Source: JAFAVZ01 sp036009105 (GTDB lineage: Bacteria > Acidobacteriota > Thermoanaerobaculia > Gp7-AA8). Taken from it: a stretch of DNA of 12,647 nucleotides. Location of the stretch: contig DASYMJ010000217.1 of assembly GCA_036009105.1 (NCBI GenBank), positions 1 to 12,647 of the forward strand, written 5' to 3'. The notes beneath the pieces are model-generated. The model saw nothing but the letters and a program-made list of their open reading frames with translations, ran no database searches and was not told the origin of the DNA. Positions 1-6,497 of this stretch are shown piece after piece. Position numbers and translations under genes: made by a program. Within the stretch, counting starts at the first letter, position 1. Each line of letters starts with the position of its first letter.

Positions 1-150
1 ACCGTCCTCCCGCCCTTCATCGCCGGGCTGCTCACGCCGCGCAAGGAGCTGGTGGAGTACGTCGTCGCCATCCGCGAGCCGTTCACACATCCGTACTACG
101 TCCCCATCGCCGAGTGGCCGGAGGGGCGGGTGTACCAGGTCGTGCGATGA
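1..150 (+). CDS. C-terminal fragment of an unidentified protein
   Basis: Reading frame 1 is open from the window edge to TGA at 148-150 and gives 49 residues, beginning TVLPPFIAGLLTPRKE and ending WPEGRVYQVVR. The first dozen residues are hydrophobic and the rest is mixed, with several aromatics and prolines (HPYYVPIAEWPEG). The stop overlaps the ATG of the next gene as ATGA, the coupling seen repeatedly in this window, which supports this frame as real and co-translated with the GT-C gene. I do not recognise the family. A membrane or envelope protein is plausible from the hydrophobic start and the neighbour, but that is a guess. The 5' part lies outside the window. Confidence 0.6.
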   Translation, partial: TVLPPFIAGLLTPRKELVEYVVAIREPFTHPYYVPIAEWPEGRVYQVVR

Positions 151-1352
151 CGTTCGTCGTCGCCATCGCGCTGCTGACGCTCGTCGGCCTGGCCATCCGG
201 CGCGTGCCGTCCGTCGCAGCGATGGAGTTGCCGGCGCAGCTCGCCCTCAGCTTCGCGGCCGGCCTGATGATGACCGGCACGCTGATGTTCGCCTGGACGC
301 TCATCGGCATCCCCTGGACGCGGGTGAGCATCGGCATCCCCCTGGTGGCGTTCGCGGCGGCAGGCGTGTGGCGAAAAGGCAGCGGACCGGGCAACGGCTG
401 GATCGGCATCACCATCTTCGTCCTCCTCACCACGTACGGCGTGCTCACCGCGCGGGAGACGTGCGCGGACCTGATGTACTTCTGGGGGCCGAAGGGGCAG
501 CGCTTCTATCGCGCGGAGAAGATCGACGTCGAGTTCCTCAAGTTCCCTCACTACTACCTGATGCATCCCGACTACCCGCCCCTCCTCCCGGAGGTCTACG
601 CGTGGGGCTCGCTGGCCGGGCATCGCTTCTCCTACTGGGGCGCGCTGGCCCTCACGCCGCTGTTCCTGCTGGCCACGGTGCTCGCCTTTCGCGGCATCGC
701 CGCGCAGAAGTTGGGCGAAGAGCTGGCCGGACGCTACGCCGTGCTCATGGCCGCGGTGCTGGCGTACGGCTTCGCCGCCGGGATGGTGGCCGGCGCGGGC
801 GATCCACCGCTCCTCTTCTTCGAGGTGATCGCGCTGGCGGCGCTCACCTTTTCGGACGACTGGAAGCTCGCCGCGCTCGGCATCGCCGGAGCGATGTTCC
901 TCAAGGTGGAGGGCACCGCCTTCGTCGCCGTCCTGATCGCGGGCTACCTGGTGACGAGGCGCAGGATTCTGATCGCCGCCGCGCCAGGCATTGTCCTGTT
1001 AGGCGCCTGGATCGCCTTCGCCAGGCACCACGACTTCCTCGATGCCTACGGCAAGAGCAGGTCGGCGCTCCACCTCCACCTGCTCGGCAAAGTCACACAA
1101 CTGACGGTGCGCCAGGCGAGCTACGGCGGGTTCTATCTTCCCTGGCTCGCCGCTCTCGGTCCCATTGCGCTGGGACGCAACTTCAAGCGCGCCCTGCTGC
1201 CGCTCCTGACCGGCCTCGGGGTCATCGTCTATACCGTCTATTTCTATCTGCACGACGCCGATCCCGCCTGGTGGATCGCCTCCTCCGCCGAGCGCGTCCT
1301 GCTCTCTGCCCTCGCCTGCTTCGTGGTTGCCTCAGCGGCAGCGAGTGAGTAG
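147..1352 (+). CDS. GT-C type polytopic membrane glycosyltransferase-like protein
   Basis: The product is 401 residues with about nine to ten hydrophobic segments (for example 1-17, 30-53, 85-101, 165-183, 197-215, 222-236, 275-291). Family-like signatures are the loop after the fourth segment with D108, W113 and K116 (ADLMYFWGPKG), the HPDYPPLLP block at 140-148, AGDPPLLFF at 217-225, and FLKVEG at 251-256. This arrangement matches lipid-linked-sugar-dependent GT-C enzymes of the ArnT/PMT-like superfamily, which carry D-x-PL and K-x-EG motifs at these places. Such enzymes sit in the inner membrane and use polyprenyl-phosphate sugars on the outer face; donor and acceptor cannot be told here. 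The ATG at 147 was chosen because it overlaps the upstream TGA (ATGA); an in-frame GTG at 114 would add 11 unlikely residues inside the preceding gene. A GGAGGGG at 120-126 is too far away to act as a normal Shine-Dalgarno. The stop TAG at 1350-1352 forms half of the accD candidate -10 box. Confidence 0.8.
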   Translation: MTFVVAIALLTLVGLAIRRVPSVAAMELPAQLALSFAAGLMMTGTLMFAWTLIGIPWTRVSIGIPLVAFAAAGVWRKGSGPGNGWIGITIFVLLTTYGVLTARETCADLMYFWGPKGQRFYRAEKIDVEFLKFPHYYLMHPDYPPLLPEVYAWGSLAGHRFSYWGALALTPLFLLATVLAFRGIAAQKLGEELAGRYAVLMAAVLAYGFAAGMVAGAGDPPLLFFEVIALAALTFSDDWKLAALGIAGAMFLKVEGTAFVAVLIAGYLVTRRRILIAAAPGIVLLGAWIAFARHHDFLDAYGKSRSALHLHLLGKVTQLTVRQASYGGFYLPWLAALGPIALGRNFKRALLPLLTGLGVIVYTVYFYLHDADPAWWIASSAERVLLSALACFVVASAAASE

Positions 1353-1355
1353 AGT
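1327..1355 (+). promoter_or_regulatory. Candidate accD promoter, apparently leaderless
   Basis: TTGCCT at 1327-1332 and TAGAGT at 1350-1355 are separated by 17 bases. They match the sigma-70 consensus at 4 of 6 and 4 of 6 positions. Only seven bases (CGCCCCC) lie between the -10-like box and the accD ATG at 1363, so transcription would start at or next to the ATG. The -10 box reuses the TAG stop of the upstream gene, and the -35 lies in its last codons. No Shine-Dalgarno is present. Confidence 0.5.
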
Positions 1356-1362
1356 CGCCCCC

Positions 1363-2208
1363 ATGGCGTGGTTCCGGAAGGAAAAGAAGCCGAAGGAAGC
1401 GGTCGAGAAGCAGACCGCCATCCCGGAAGGTCTCTGGGTCAAGTGTGACGACTGCAAGGAGATCGTCTACAAGAAGGAAGTCGAGCAGAACTTCATGGTC
1501 TGCCCGAAATGCGGCTATCACTTCCGCCTCAGCGCCCGGGAGCGTTTCGAGATCCTCTTCGACGACAACAAATACAAGGAGATGGCCACCGACATCCGCT
1601 CCAGCGACCCGCTGGAGTTCAAGGATACGAAGCGCTACCGCGACCGGCTGCGCGTCTATGAGTCGCGGGTCGGCAAGGGCGATGCGGTCCTCGTCGCGGA
1701 AGGCAAACTGGAAGGGATGCCGGTGGTGATCTGCGCCATGGAGTACTCCTTCATGGGCGGCTCGATGGGGTCGGTAGTGGGCGAGAAGATCACCATCGCC
1801 GCGGAGCGGGCGCTGGAGAAGAAGGAGCCGCTGCTGATCGTCTCCACCTCCGGCGGCGCGCGGATGCAGGAAGGCATCCTCTCCCTGATGCAGATGGCCA
1901 AGATCTCCGCCGCCCTGGCCCGCCTGGCCAGCGCCGGCCTGCCGTACGTTTCCATCCTCACCGATCCGACCACGGGCGGCGTCACCGCGTCCTACGCCAT
2001 GCTGGGCGACCTGAACATCGCCGAGCCGAAGGCGCTGATCGGCTTCGCCGGTCCGCGGGTGATCGAGCAGACCATCCGCCAGACGCTGCCGGAGGGCTTC
2101 CAGCGCTCCGAGTTCCTGGTGGAGCACGGGATGGTGGACCTGATCACGCCCCGCGCGGAGATGAAGCCGACCATCGGCAAGTTCCTGCGCTACTTCACCG
2201 GCAAGTGA
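1363..2208 (+). CDS. accD: Acetyl-CoA carboxylase carboxyltransferase subunit beta
   Basis: AccD pairs with AccA to form the carboxyltransferase that moves the carboxyl group from biotin carrier protein to acetyl-CoA, giving malonyl-CoA for fatty acid synthesis in the cytoplasm. The 281-residue protein has the N-terminal zinc ribbon with C28, C31, C47 and C50 (CDDC and CPKC), followed by a crotonase-fold core. The core includes SFMGGSMGSVVGEK (129-142), the oxyanion-type GGAR at 164-167 and DPTTGGVTASYAMLGD near 204. Length and motif order are normal for the family. The ATG at 1363 was chosen over a TTG at 1327, because the extra 12 residues would read through the upstream gene's end and are not typical of AccD. 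It lies 10 bases after the previous stop and overlaps folC by four bases (GTGA). accD-folC is a conserved order in many bacteria, including E. coli. accA is not in the window. Confidence 0.97.
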   Translation: MAWFRKEKKPKEAVEKQTAIPEGLWVKCDDCKEIVYKKEVEQNFMVCPKCGYHFRLSARERFEILFDDNKYKEMATDIRSSDPLEFKDTKRYRDRLRVYESRVGKGDAVLVAEGKLEGMPVVICAMEYSFMGGSMGSVVGEKITIAAERALEKKEPLLIVSTSGGARMQEGILSLMQMAKISAALARLASAGLPYVSILTDPTTGGVTASYAMLGDLNIAEPKALIGFAGPRVIEQTIRQTLPEGFQRSEFLVEHGMVDLITPRAEMKPTIGKFLRYFTGK

Positions 2209-3401
2209 CTCCCCTGCAGTGGCTCGACTTGCTCCAGGGCAGCGGCATCCGCCCCGGCCTGTCCCGCATCCGCACGCTCCTCCGCGCCCTCGGCCGTCCT
2301 GAGCGCAAGTACCGCTCGATCATCATCGCCGGCACGAACGGCAAAGGCTCGACCTCCGCGACGCTGGCCTCCATCCTCCGCGCCTCCGGACAGCGCGTCG
2401 GCCTCTACACCTCGCCCCATCTGGTGGAGATGCGCGAGCGGTGGGTGATCGACGGCGCCATGATCTCGCCCCAGCTGCTCGATGACTGCATCGCGCGCCT
2501 GCAACAGGCCGCCGAACAGACCGGCATCACGCCAACGTACTTTGAGGCGATGACGCTCATCGCCTTCCTCGCCTTCGCGCTGGCCAGGTGCGAGGTGGCG
2601 GTGCTGGAGGTGGGGATGGGTGGGCGGCTGGATGCGACCAATGTCGTCAAGCCGATCGCCGCCCTCATCACCCCGGTCGACTTCGACCACATGGAGTACC
2701 TCGGCAACACCCTGCGCAGGATCGCGGCGGAGAAGGCGGGCGTGATCCATCGCGGCGCGATCGTGCTGACCTCGAACGACGATCCGGTCGTGCTCGCGGT
2801 GCTCCGCAAGCGCGCCGTCCGATTCGGCAACCGCTTCCTCGTGGTGCAGGAGGAGCACGACACGCCGCTGGCCGGTCCGTTCCAGCGGCGGAATGCGGCG
2901 CTGGCGGTGCGGGCGGCGCGGGAGCTCGGCATCGCGGAGGAGGCGATCGAGCGCGGCGTCCGCGGGACGCGGTGGCGCGGGCGGCTGGAAAAGGTGGAGC
3001 TGGGCGGCAAGGAGATCTGGATCGACGGCGGGCACAACCCGCATGCGGCGAAGGTCATCGCGCCGTTCGTCGATGCGACCCTGCCCCGGCCGCGGCTCTT
3101 GGTCTTCGGTGTGATGGGGGACAAAGACGTCGCCGCAGTGGCGAACGAGCTGTTCCCGCTCTTCGATCGGATCATCACCACGGAGCCGTATCCGCCGCGC
3201 TCGGCGAACGCGGAGGAGCTCGCGAAGCTGGCGAACGCCAGCGGCGCCGTGGCCATCAGAGAACCGGAGGCAGCGCTGAAAGCAGCGATGCGGTCAGACG
3301 CCCGGGCCATCCTCGTCGCCGGCTCGCTCTACCTCGCCGGCGCGGCCATCGCGTTTTTCGACGCGCAGCGCGAAGACGCCGGCCAGCAGCAGGAGCGATG
3401 A
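2205..3401 (+). CDS. folC: Folylpolyglutamate synthase / dihydrofolate synthase (FolC)
   Basis: FolC is a Mur-ligase-family enzyme that uses ATP to add glutamate to dihydropteroate and/or reduced folates. The 398 residues carry the P-loop GTNGKGST (43-50), the SPHLVEMRERW loop (70-80), EVGMGGRLDATN (135-146), FDHMEYLG (160-167), AEKAG with K177 at the position usually carbamylated, WRGRLE (257-262) and DGGHNPHAAK (274-283). It ends with ILVAGSLYLAG, the usual C-terminal strand-helix. The start is a GTG overlapping the accD stop (GTGA), and no Shine-Dalgarno is visible. Compared with my memory of the family, the stretch between FLVVQ (211-215) and AGPFQRRN (223-230) is unusually short, so the total is below the roughly 420 residues common elsewhere. 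Whether both activities are present cannot be read from the sequence. Its last 108 bases overlap the minus-strand YfhO-like gene. Confidence 0.95.
   Translation: MTPLQWLDLLQGSGIRPGLSRIRTLLRALGRPERKYRSIIIAGTNGKGSTSATLASILRASGQRVGLYTSPHLVEMRERWVIDGAMISPQLLDDCIARLQQAAEQTGITPTYFEAMTLIAFLAFALARCEVAVLEVGMGGRLDATNVVKPIAALITPVDFDHMEYLGNTLRRIAAEKAGVIHRGAIVLTSNDDPVVLAVLRKRAVRFGNRFLVVQEEHDTPLAGPFQRRNAALAVRAARELGIAEEAIERGVRGTRWRGRLEKVELGGKEIWIDGGHNPHAAKVIAPFVDATLPRPRLLVFGVMGDKDVAAVANELFPLFDRIITTEPYPPRSANAEELAKLANASGAVAIREPEAALKAAMRSDARAILVAGSLYLAGAAIAFFDAQREDAGQQQER
3294..3401. other. 108-base tail-to-tail coding overlap of folC and the YfhO-like gene
   Basis: The folC frame runs to TGA at 3399-3401, and the minus-strand frame runs to its stop at 3294-3296. 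Both readings look genuine here. FolC has its conserved ILVAGSLYLAG ending. The membrane protein is finishing its last hydrophobic helix (LSSLLLLAGVFAL) followed by a 20-odd residue charged tail. There is no room for a terminator between the genes. Confidence 0.8.
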
Positions 3402-5108
3402 CAGCACCCACGCCGCCGCCACGGCGGTGCGGTGGCGGCCGAAGGTGAGGATGATCGTGCGGTCGCCGGGAGGGACGAGGATGCCGAGGCGGTCGATGTC
3501 GAGGGGGAGGGTATCGAGCTGGCGGCCCTCGCGCGTCTTCGCCACCCACGCCGCAAAGTACGACTGATCGGTGAGCACCACGGCCGGGCCGCGCACTTCG
3601 AGCACGATCGATTGGCGCAGCTGTTCCGAGGCGAGCACGCGCGCGGAAGGGGCGGAGCCGAAGCGGTCGTAGCGGCCGGGGGCGACGGCGACGGTGGCGA
3701 TGTCGAGGCCGTGCTCCACGATCGGCACCGCCTCGTTGATGCTCCGGACGCCGATGAGGTGGCGGATGGCGATGGCGTGCGGCAAAGCGTCCGGGCCGCA
3801 CCCGGCAAGGCGGGCATAGACCGGGTTGCCCGTGGAGGCCCAGCGTTCGGCAACGATGCGGCTGAGGAGGGAGTGCATGCCGTCCGGCGAGCGGTTGAGG
3901 GCGAACTGCAGGCCGGCGACGGAGCCGAAGAGCGGCTCCAGGCGCCGGGCGCGAGCGCGGTAGTCGTCGCGCGACGGATACTGCCCGCCGGGCGTCGCGG
4001 CGCGGCAGTCGCGCGCCGGCTCGACCGGCGTCACCCGGTACGGCGCGTACCAATCGATGGGCACCGTAAGCACGGCGAAGAGCGCCAACGGGACGATGGT
4101 GATCACACGCCACACGCGCCGCTCCAGCAGACGGGCGGAGAGCACGACGAGGGCGATGGTCAAAGGGAGCGCGAGCTTTTCCGGATAGCGCGCGATGCGG
4201 ACCCAGGGCAGCGCTTCCACCACCGCGCGCACCAGCGGATTGAACTGACCGAGGGCGAGGAAGGCCATCGCAGCGGCGACGACCACCCAACGAGAGTGCT
4301 GGAAGAGCGCGGGGACCACAACGATGCCGAGGAAGAGGGAGAAGAAGAGAACGTCGCCGTAGTTCGTCAGCGGCAGCAGCAGGCCGGCGAAGCGAGGCAA
4401 ACTGAGCGAGGCATTGAGCACCGTCTGCGCCGAATAGCCGTGCGCGCGCTCCACCTCTTTGGCGATCTCTCCGTACGCGATGAGCTGGGGCGAGGCGACG
4501 ACCAGGGCCACGAGCGGAGCGGGCCACAAACGCCAATCGGGAGCCACGATCAGCACGGCCACGGCGGCGCCCAACAGAGTGACCGGTTCGGTGCCGAGAG
4601 CGAGCAGGCCCAAAGCGCAACCGAGCAGCAACCACCGCCTTCTCTGCGCCGCCCAAAGCGCGAACGGCAGCAGCGCCACGGCGGTGATCAGGTTGTAGAA
4701 CGACAGCGCGGAGATGGCCACGCCGGAGAGCACGTACATCCACGCCGCCCACGGCGAGCGCGCCAAAGCGCGCATGGCGAACCACGCCGCAACCAGATGC
4801 AGCAAAAAGTGCAGGTTGAACGCGACGTGGGCCGGCAGGAGCGCGTAGAGGAAGTTGTCCGGATAGAACGTCAGCGTGTTCGGGTTGCCCGCCAGCGGCT
4901 GCCCGCCGCCGTCCTGAAAGTTCCAGTACGGCACCTCGCCCGCCCGAAGCAATCGGGCGGAGAGAACCTTGATCGGGTAGTGGGTGGAGAGGTTGTCCCG
5001 GAAGAAGAAGAACCCGGCCGAGGCGAGCAGCGAGCAGCAAACAGCGGGCAGCAGCACGATGAGAAGCGGCTTGATCCGCCCGCGGCCGGCTGCTCGCTGC
5101 TCGCTCAC
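3294..5108 (-). CDS. Short YfhO-like polytopic membrane protein (putative extracytoplasmic glycosyltransferase)
   Basis: The product is 604 residues. It begins with a hydrophobic helix at about 13-36, then D38 in DNLSTHYP, PYWN at 60-63, and GGQPLAGNPNTLTFYPDNFL at 68-87. About ten more hydrophobic segments follow, RYPEK lies at 307-311, and an extracytoplasmic C-terminal region leads to a final helix. The same blocks occur in order in the 819-residue protein at 9707-12166 (PYWN, GQPIAANP, FYP, RYPEK), so the two are paralogues of the YfhO family. Some YfhO proteins in Firmicutes transfer sugars from polyprenyl phosphate to lipoteichoic acid; the role here is unknown. At 604 residues it is short for the family, mainly after RYPEK (about 290 residues against about 450). 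The GTG at 5108 is the only start that keeps the whole first helix, apart from a weak internal GTG at residue 18. The gene is transcribed alone, divergent from glyA. Confidence 0.8.
   Translation of the reverse strand: MSEQRAAGRGRIKPLLIVLLPAVCCSLLASAGFFFFRDNLSTHYPIKVLSARLLRAGEVPYWNFQDGGGQPLAGNPNTLTFYPDNFLYALLPAHVAFNLHFLLHLVAAWFAMRALARSPWAAWMYVLSGVAISALSFYNLITAVALLPFALWAAQRRRWLLLGCALGLLALGTEPVTLLGAAVAVLIVAPDWRLWPAPLVALVVASPQLIAYGEIAKEVERAHGYSAQTVLNASLSLPRFAGLLLPLTNYGDVLFFSLFLGIVVVPALFQHSRWVVVAAAMAFLALGQFNPLVRAVVEALPWVRIARYPEKLALPLTIALVVLSARLLERRVWRVITIVPLALFAVLTVPIDWYAPYRVTPVEPARDCRAATPGGQYPSRDDYRARARRLEPLFGSVAGLQFALNRSPDGMHSLLSRIVAERWASTGNPVYARLAGCGPDALPHAIAIRHLIGVRSINEAVPIVEHGLDIATVAVAPGRYDRFGSAPSARVLASEQLRQSIVLEVRGPAVVLTDQSYFAAWVAKTREGRQLDTLPLDIDRLGILVPPGDRTIILTFGRHRTAVAAAWVLSSLLLLAGVFALRVEKRDGRAGEVERAGDEDGPGV
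5023..5104. repeat. 16-bp perfect inverted repeat made of heptamers inside the 5' end of the YfhO-like gene
   Basis: GCGAGCAGCGAGCAGC at 5023-5038 is the exact reverse complement of 5089-5104, with 50 bases between. Each arm is two and a fraction copies of a seven-base unit (GCGAGCA, or TGCTCGC on the other strand). On the minus strand the outer arm encodes the residues right after the GTG start (SEQRAA), and the inner arm encodes part of the first membrane helix (CSLLAS). In mRNA the arms could form a stem near the start codon. Confidence 0.6.
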
Positions 5109-5115
5109 CGCATCG

Positions 5116-5145
5116 ATTATGATCCGCCCTCATGACGACCATCAA
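5116..5145 (-). promoter_or_regulatory. Candidate promoter for the YfhO-like gene, leaderless
   Basis: On the minus strand, TTGATG (plus 5140-5145) and CATAAT (plus 5116-5121) are spaced 18 bases apart and match the sigma-70 consensus at 4 of 6 and 5 of 6. Seven bases separate CATAAT from the GTG start at 5108, so the transcript would have almost no leader. The -35-like box lies within the first codons of glyA. The -10 overlaps the glyA -10 on the other strand. Confidence 0.45.
5118..5123 (+). promoter_or_regulatory. Candidate glyA -10 box, leaderless
   Basis: TATGAT matches the -10 consensus at 5 of 6 and is followed by eight bases (CCGCCCTC) and then the glyA ATG at 5132. No convincing -35 is seen 16-18 bases upstream (CGCTGC region), and there is no Shine-Dalgarno. 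It sits in a small AT-rich island in an otherwise GC-rich region. Confidence 0.5.
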
Positions 5146-6415
5146 TGAAGAGCACCTCGCCGCCGTCGGGCACGCGTTCCTGGAGCGGCCGCTGGCGGAG
5201 GTCGATCCCGACATCGCCGGCGCCATCCGGATGGAGACCGAGCGCCAGAACGACACCCTGGAGCTAATCGCCTCGGAGAACCACGTCTCCCGCGCCGTCC
5301 TCACCGCGATGGGCTCCGTCTTCACCAACAAATACGCCGAGGGGTATCCGGGCAAGCGGTACTACGGCGGCTGCGGCCCGACGGACGTGGTGGAGAACAT
5401 CGCCATCGAGCGGGCCAGGCAGCTCTTCGGCGCCGAGCACGCCAACGTCCAGCCCCACTCCGGCTCGCAGGCGAATATGTCCGTCTACTTCGCCATGCTC
5501 AAGCCGGGGGACACCATCATGGGCATGGACCTCTCCCACGGCGGCCACCTCACCCACGGCCATCCCCTCTCCTACAGCGGCCGCGACTTCAAGGTCGTGG
5601 CCTATCACGTCCGCCAGGAGGACGAGCTGATCGACTACGAGGAGATGGAGCGCCTGGCCGACGAGCACAAGCCGCGCATGATCATCTGCGGCGCCTCGGC
5701 CTACTCGCGCGTCATCGACTTCAGGCGCATCCGGGAGATCGCCGACCGTTCCGGGTCGCTGATGATGGCGGACATCGCGCACATCGCCGGCCTCGTGGTC
5801 ACCGGCAACCACCCCTCCCCCGTCCCCTACGCCGACTTCGTCACCACCACCACGCACAAGACCTTGCGCGGACCGCGCGCGGGCCTGGTGCTGTGCAAGG
5901 AGCAGTACGCCAAGGACCTCGACCGCGCCGTGTTTCCCGGCGTGCAGGGCGGGCCGCTGGTGCACATCATCGCCGCGAAGGCGGTGGCGTTCAAAGAGGC
6001 GCTCTCGCCCGAGTTCCGGGAGTACCAGACCCAGATCGTGCGCAACGCGAAGGCGCTGGCCGCGGCGGTGGCGGCGACCGGCTTCCGCGTCGTCTCCGGC
6101 GGCACGGACAACCACCTCTTCATGACGGACGTGTTCTCCAAGGGCATCACCGGCAAGGACGGGCAGAACATGCTGGAGGCGGCGAACATCACGGTAAACA
6201 AGAACACCATCCCCTTCGACACGCAGAAGCCAATGGTCGCCTCCGGCGTGCGCATCGGGACGCCGGCCGTGACCACCCGCGGGCTGCGCGAGCCGGAGAT
6301 GCAGACCATCGCCGAGCTGATCGCCCGCGTGCTCGACGCGCGCGGCGCCGCCGCCGTGACCGAGCAGGTGAAGCGCGAGGTCAAGGAGCTGTGCGAGAGG
6401 TTTCCGATCTACTGA
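5132..6415 (+). CDS. glyA: Serine hydroxymethyltransferase
   Basis: GlyA is a cytoplasmic PLP enzyme that interconverts serine plus tetrahydrofolate with glycine plus 5,10-methylene-tetrahydrofolate, the main entry to one-carbon metabolism. The 427-residue length is normal. Visible family features are LELIASENHVS (43-53), the EGYPGKRYYGGCGPTD block (70-85), NVQPHSGSQAN (105-115), SHGGHLTHG (135-143), MADIAHIAG (212-220) with D214 and H217 near the cofactor, and TTTTHKTLRGPRAG with K243 as the Schiff-base lysine. The ATG at 5132 places the N-terminus sensibly before the first conserved helix; the protein has about 20 residues more than the shortest homologues. It starts 23 bases from a divergent gene and is followed two bases after its TGA by a heptamer hairpin. 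It appears to be a single-gene unit. Its folate substrate links it to folC in the same window. Confidence 0.98.
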   Translation: MTTINEEHLAAVGHAFLERPLAEVDPDIAGAIRMETERQNDTLELIASENHVSRAVLTAMGSVFTNKYAEGYPGKRYYGGCGPTDVVENIAIERARQLFGAEHANVQPHSGSQANMSVYFAMLKPGDTIMGMDLSHGGHLTHGHPLSYSGRDFKVVAYHVRQEDELIDYEEMERLADEHKPRMIICGASAYSRVIDFRRIREIADRSGSLMMADIAHIAGLVVTGNHPSPVPYADFVTTTTHKTLRGPRAGLVLCKEQYAKDLDRAVFPGVQGGPLVHIIAAKAVAFKEALSPEFREYQTQIVRNAKALAAAVAATGFRVVSGGTDNHLFMTDVFSKGITGKDGQNMLEAANITVNKNTIPFDTQKPMVASGVRIGTPAVTTRGLREPEMQTIAELIARVLDARGAAAVTEQVKREVKELCERFPIY

Positions 6416-6416
6416 G

Positions 6417-6490
6417 TTGCTGGTTGCTAGTTACTGGTTGCTGGTAGACCGCAATCCCCACCAGCAACCAGCAATCAGCAACCAGTAACT
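6417..6490. repeat. Heptamer-built imperfect inverted repeat (long hairpin) between glyA and the siroheme gene
   Basis: The left arm, 6417-6445, is four heptamers close to TTGCTGG (TTGCTGG, TTGCTAG, TTACTGG, TTGCTGG) plus one T. The right arm, 6460-6488, is the same heptamer family in inverted orientation, continuing as CT to 6490. Over 29 paired positions I count two mismatches and two G-U wobbles, with a 14-base loop at 6446-6459. There is no T tract on either side, so this is not a canonical intrinsic terminator. It begins two bases after the glyA stop and ends seven bases before the next ATG, and could act as a 3'-end stabiliser, a Rho-linked end, or a mobile or slippage-prone repeat. It fills nearly all of the window's longest gap (6416-6497). 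Confidence 0.8.
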
Positions 6491-6497
6491 GCCGTCA

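Noticed and set aside
114..146. Earlier GTG start for the first GT-C gene
   Set aside because: It would add 11 glycine/arginine-rich residues inside the previous gene, whereas the ATG at 147 gives a hydrophobic N-terminus and the ATGA junction used elsewhere here.
1327..1362. TTG start for accD, 12 codons upstream
   Set aside because: It overlaps the upstream gene, adds residues not typical of AccD, and coincides with the candidate -35 box.
3432..5135. A 567-residue open frame on the plus strand opposite the YfhO-like gene
   Set aside because: Its translation is a low-complexity run of Arg, Glu, Gly, His and Asp with no domain, a typical antisense shadow in GC-rich DNA. The minus strand has membrane helices and family motifs.
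6417..6490. CRISPR-like repeat array
   Set aside because: Units are seven bases, contiguous, without spacers, and arranged as an inverted pair.
6417..6497. Canonical Rho-independent terminator after glyA
   Set aside because: The hairpin is long and imperfect with no T tract on either strand, so I list it only as a repeat with possible 3'-end function.
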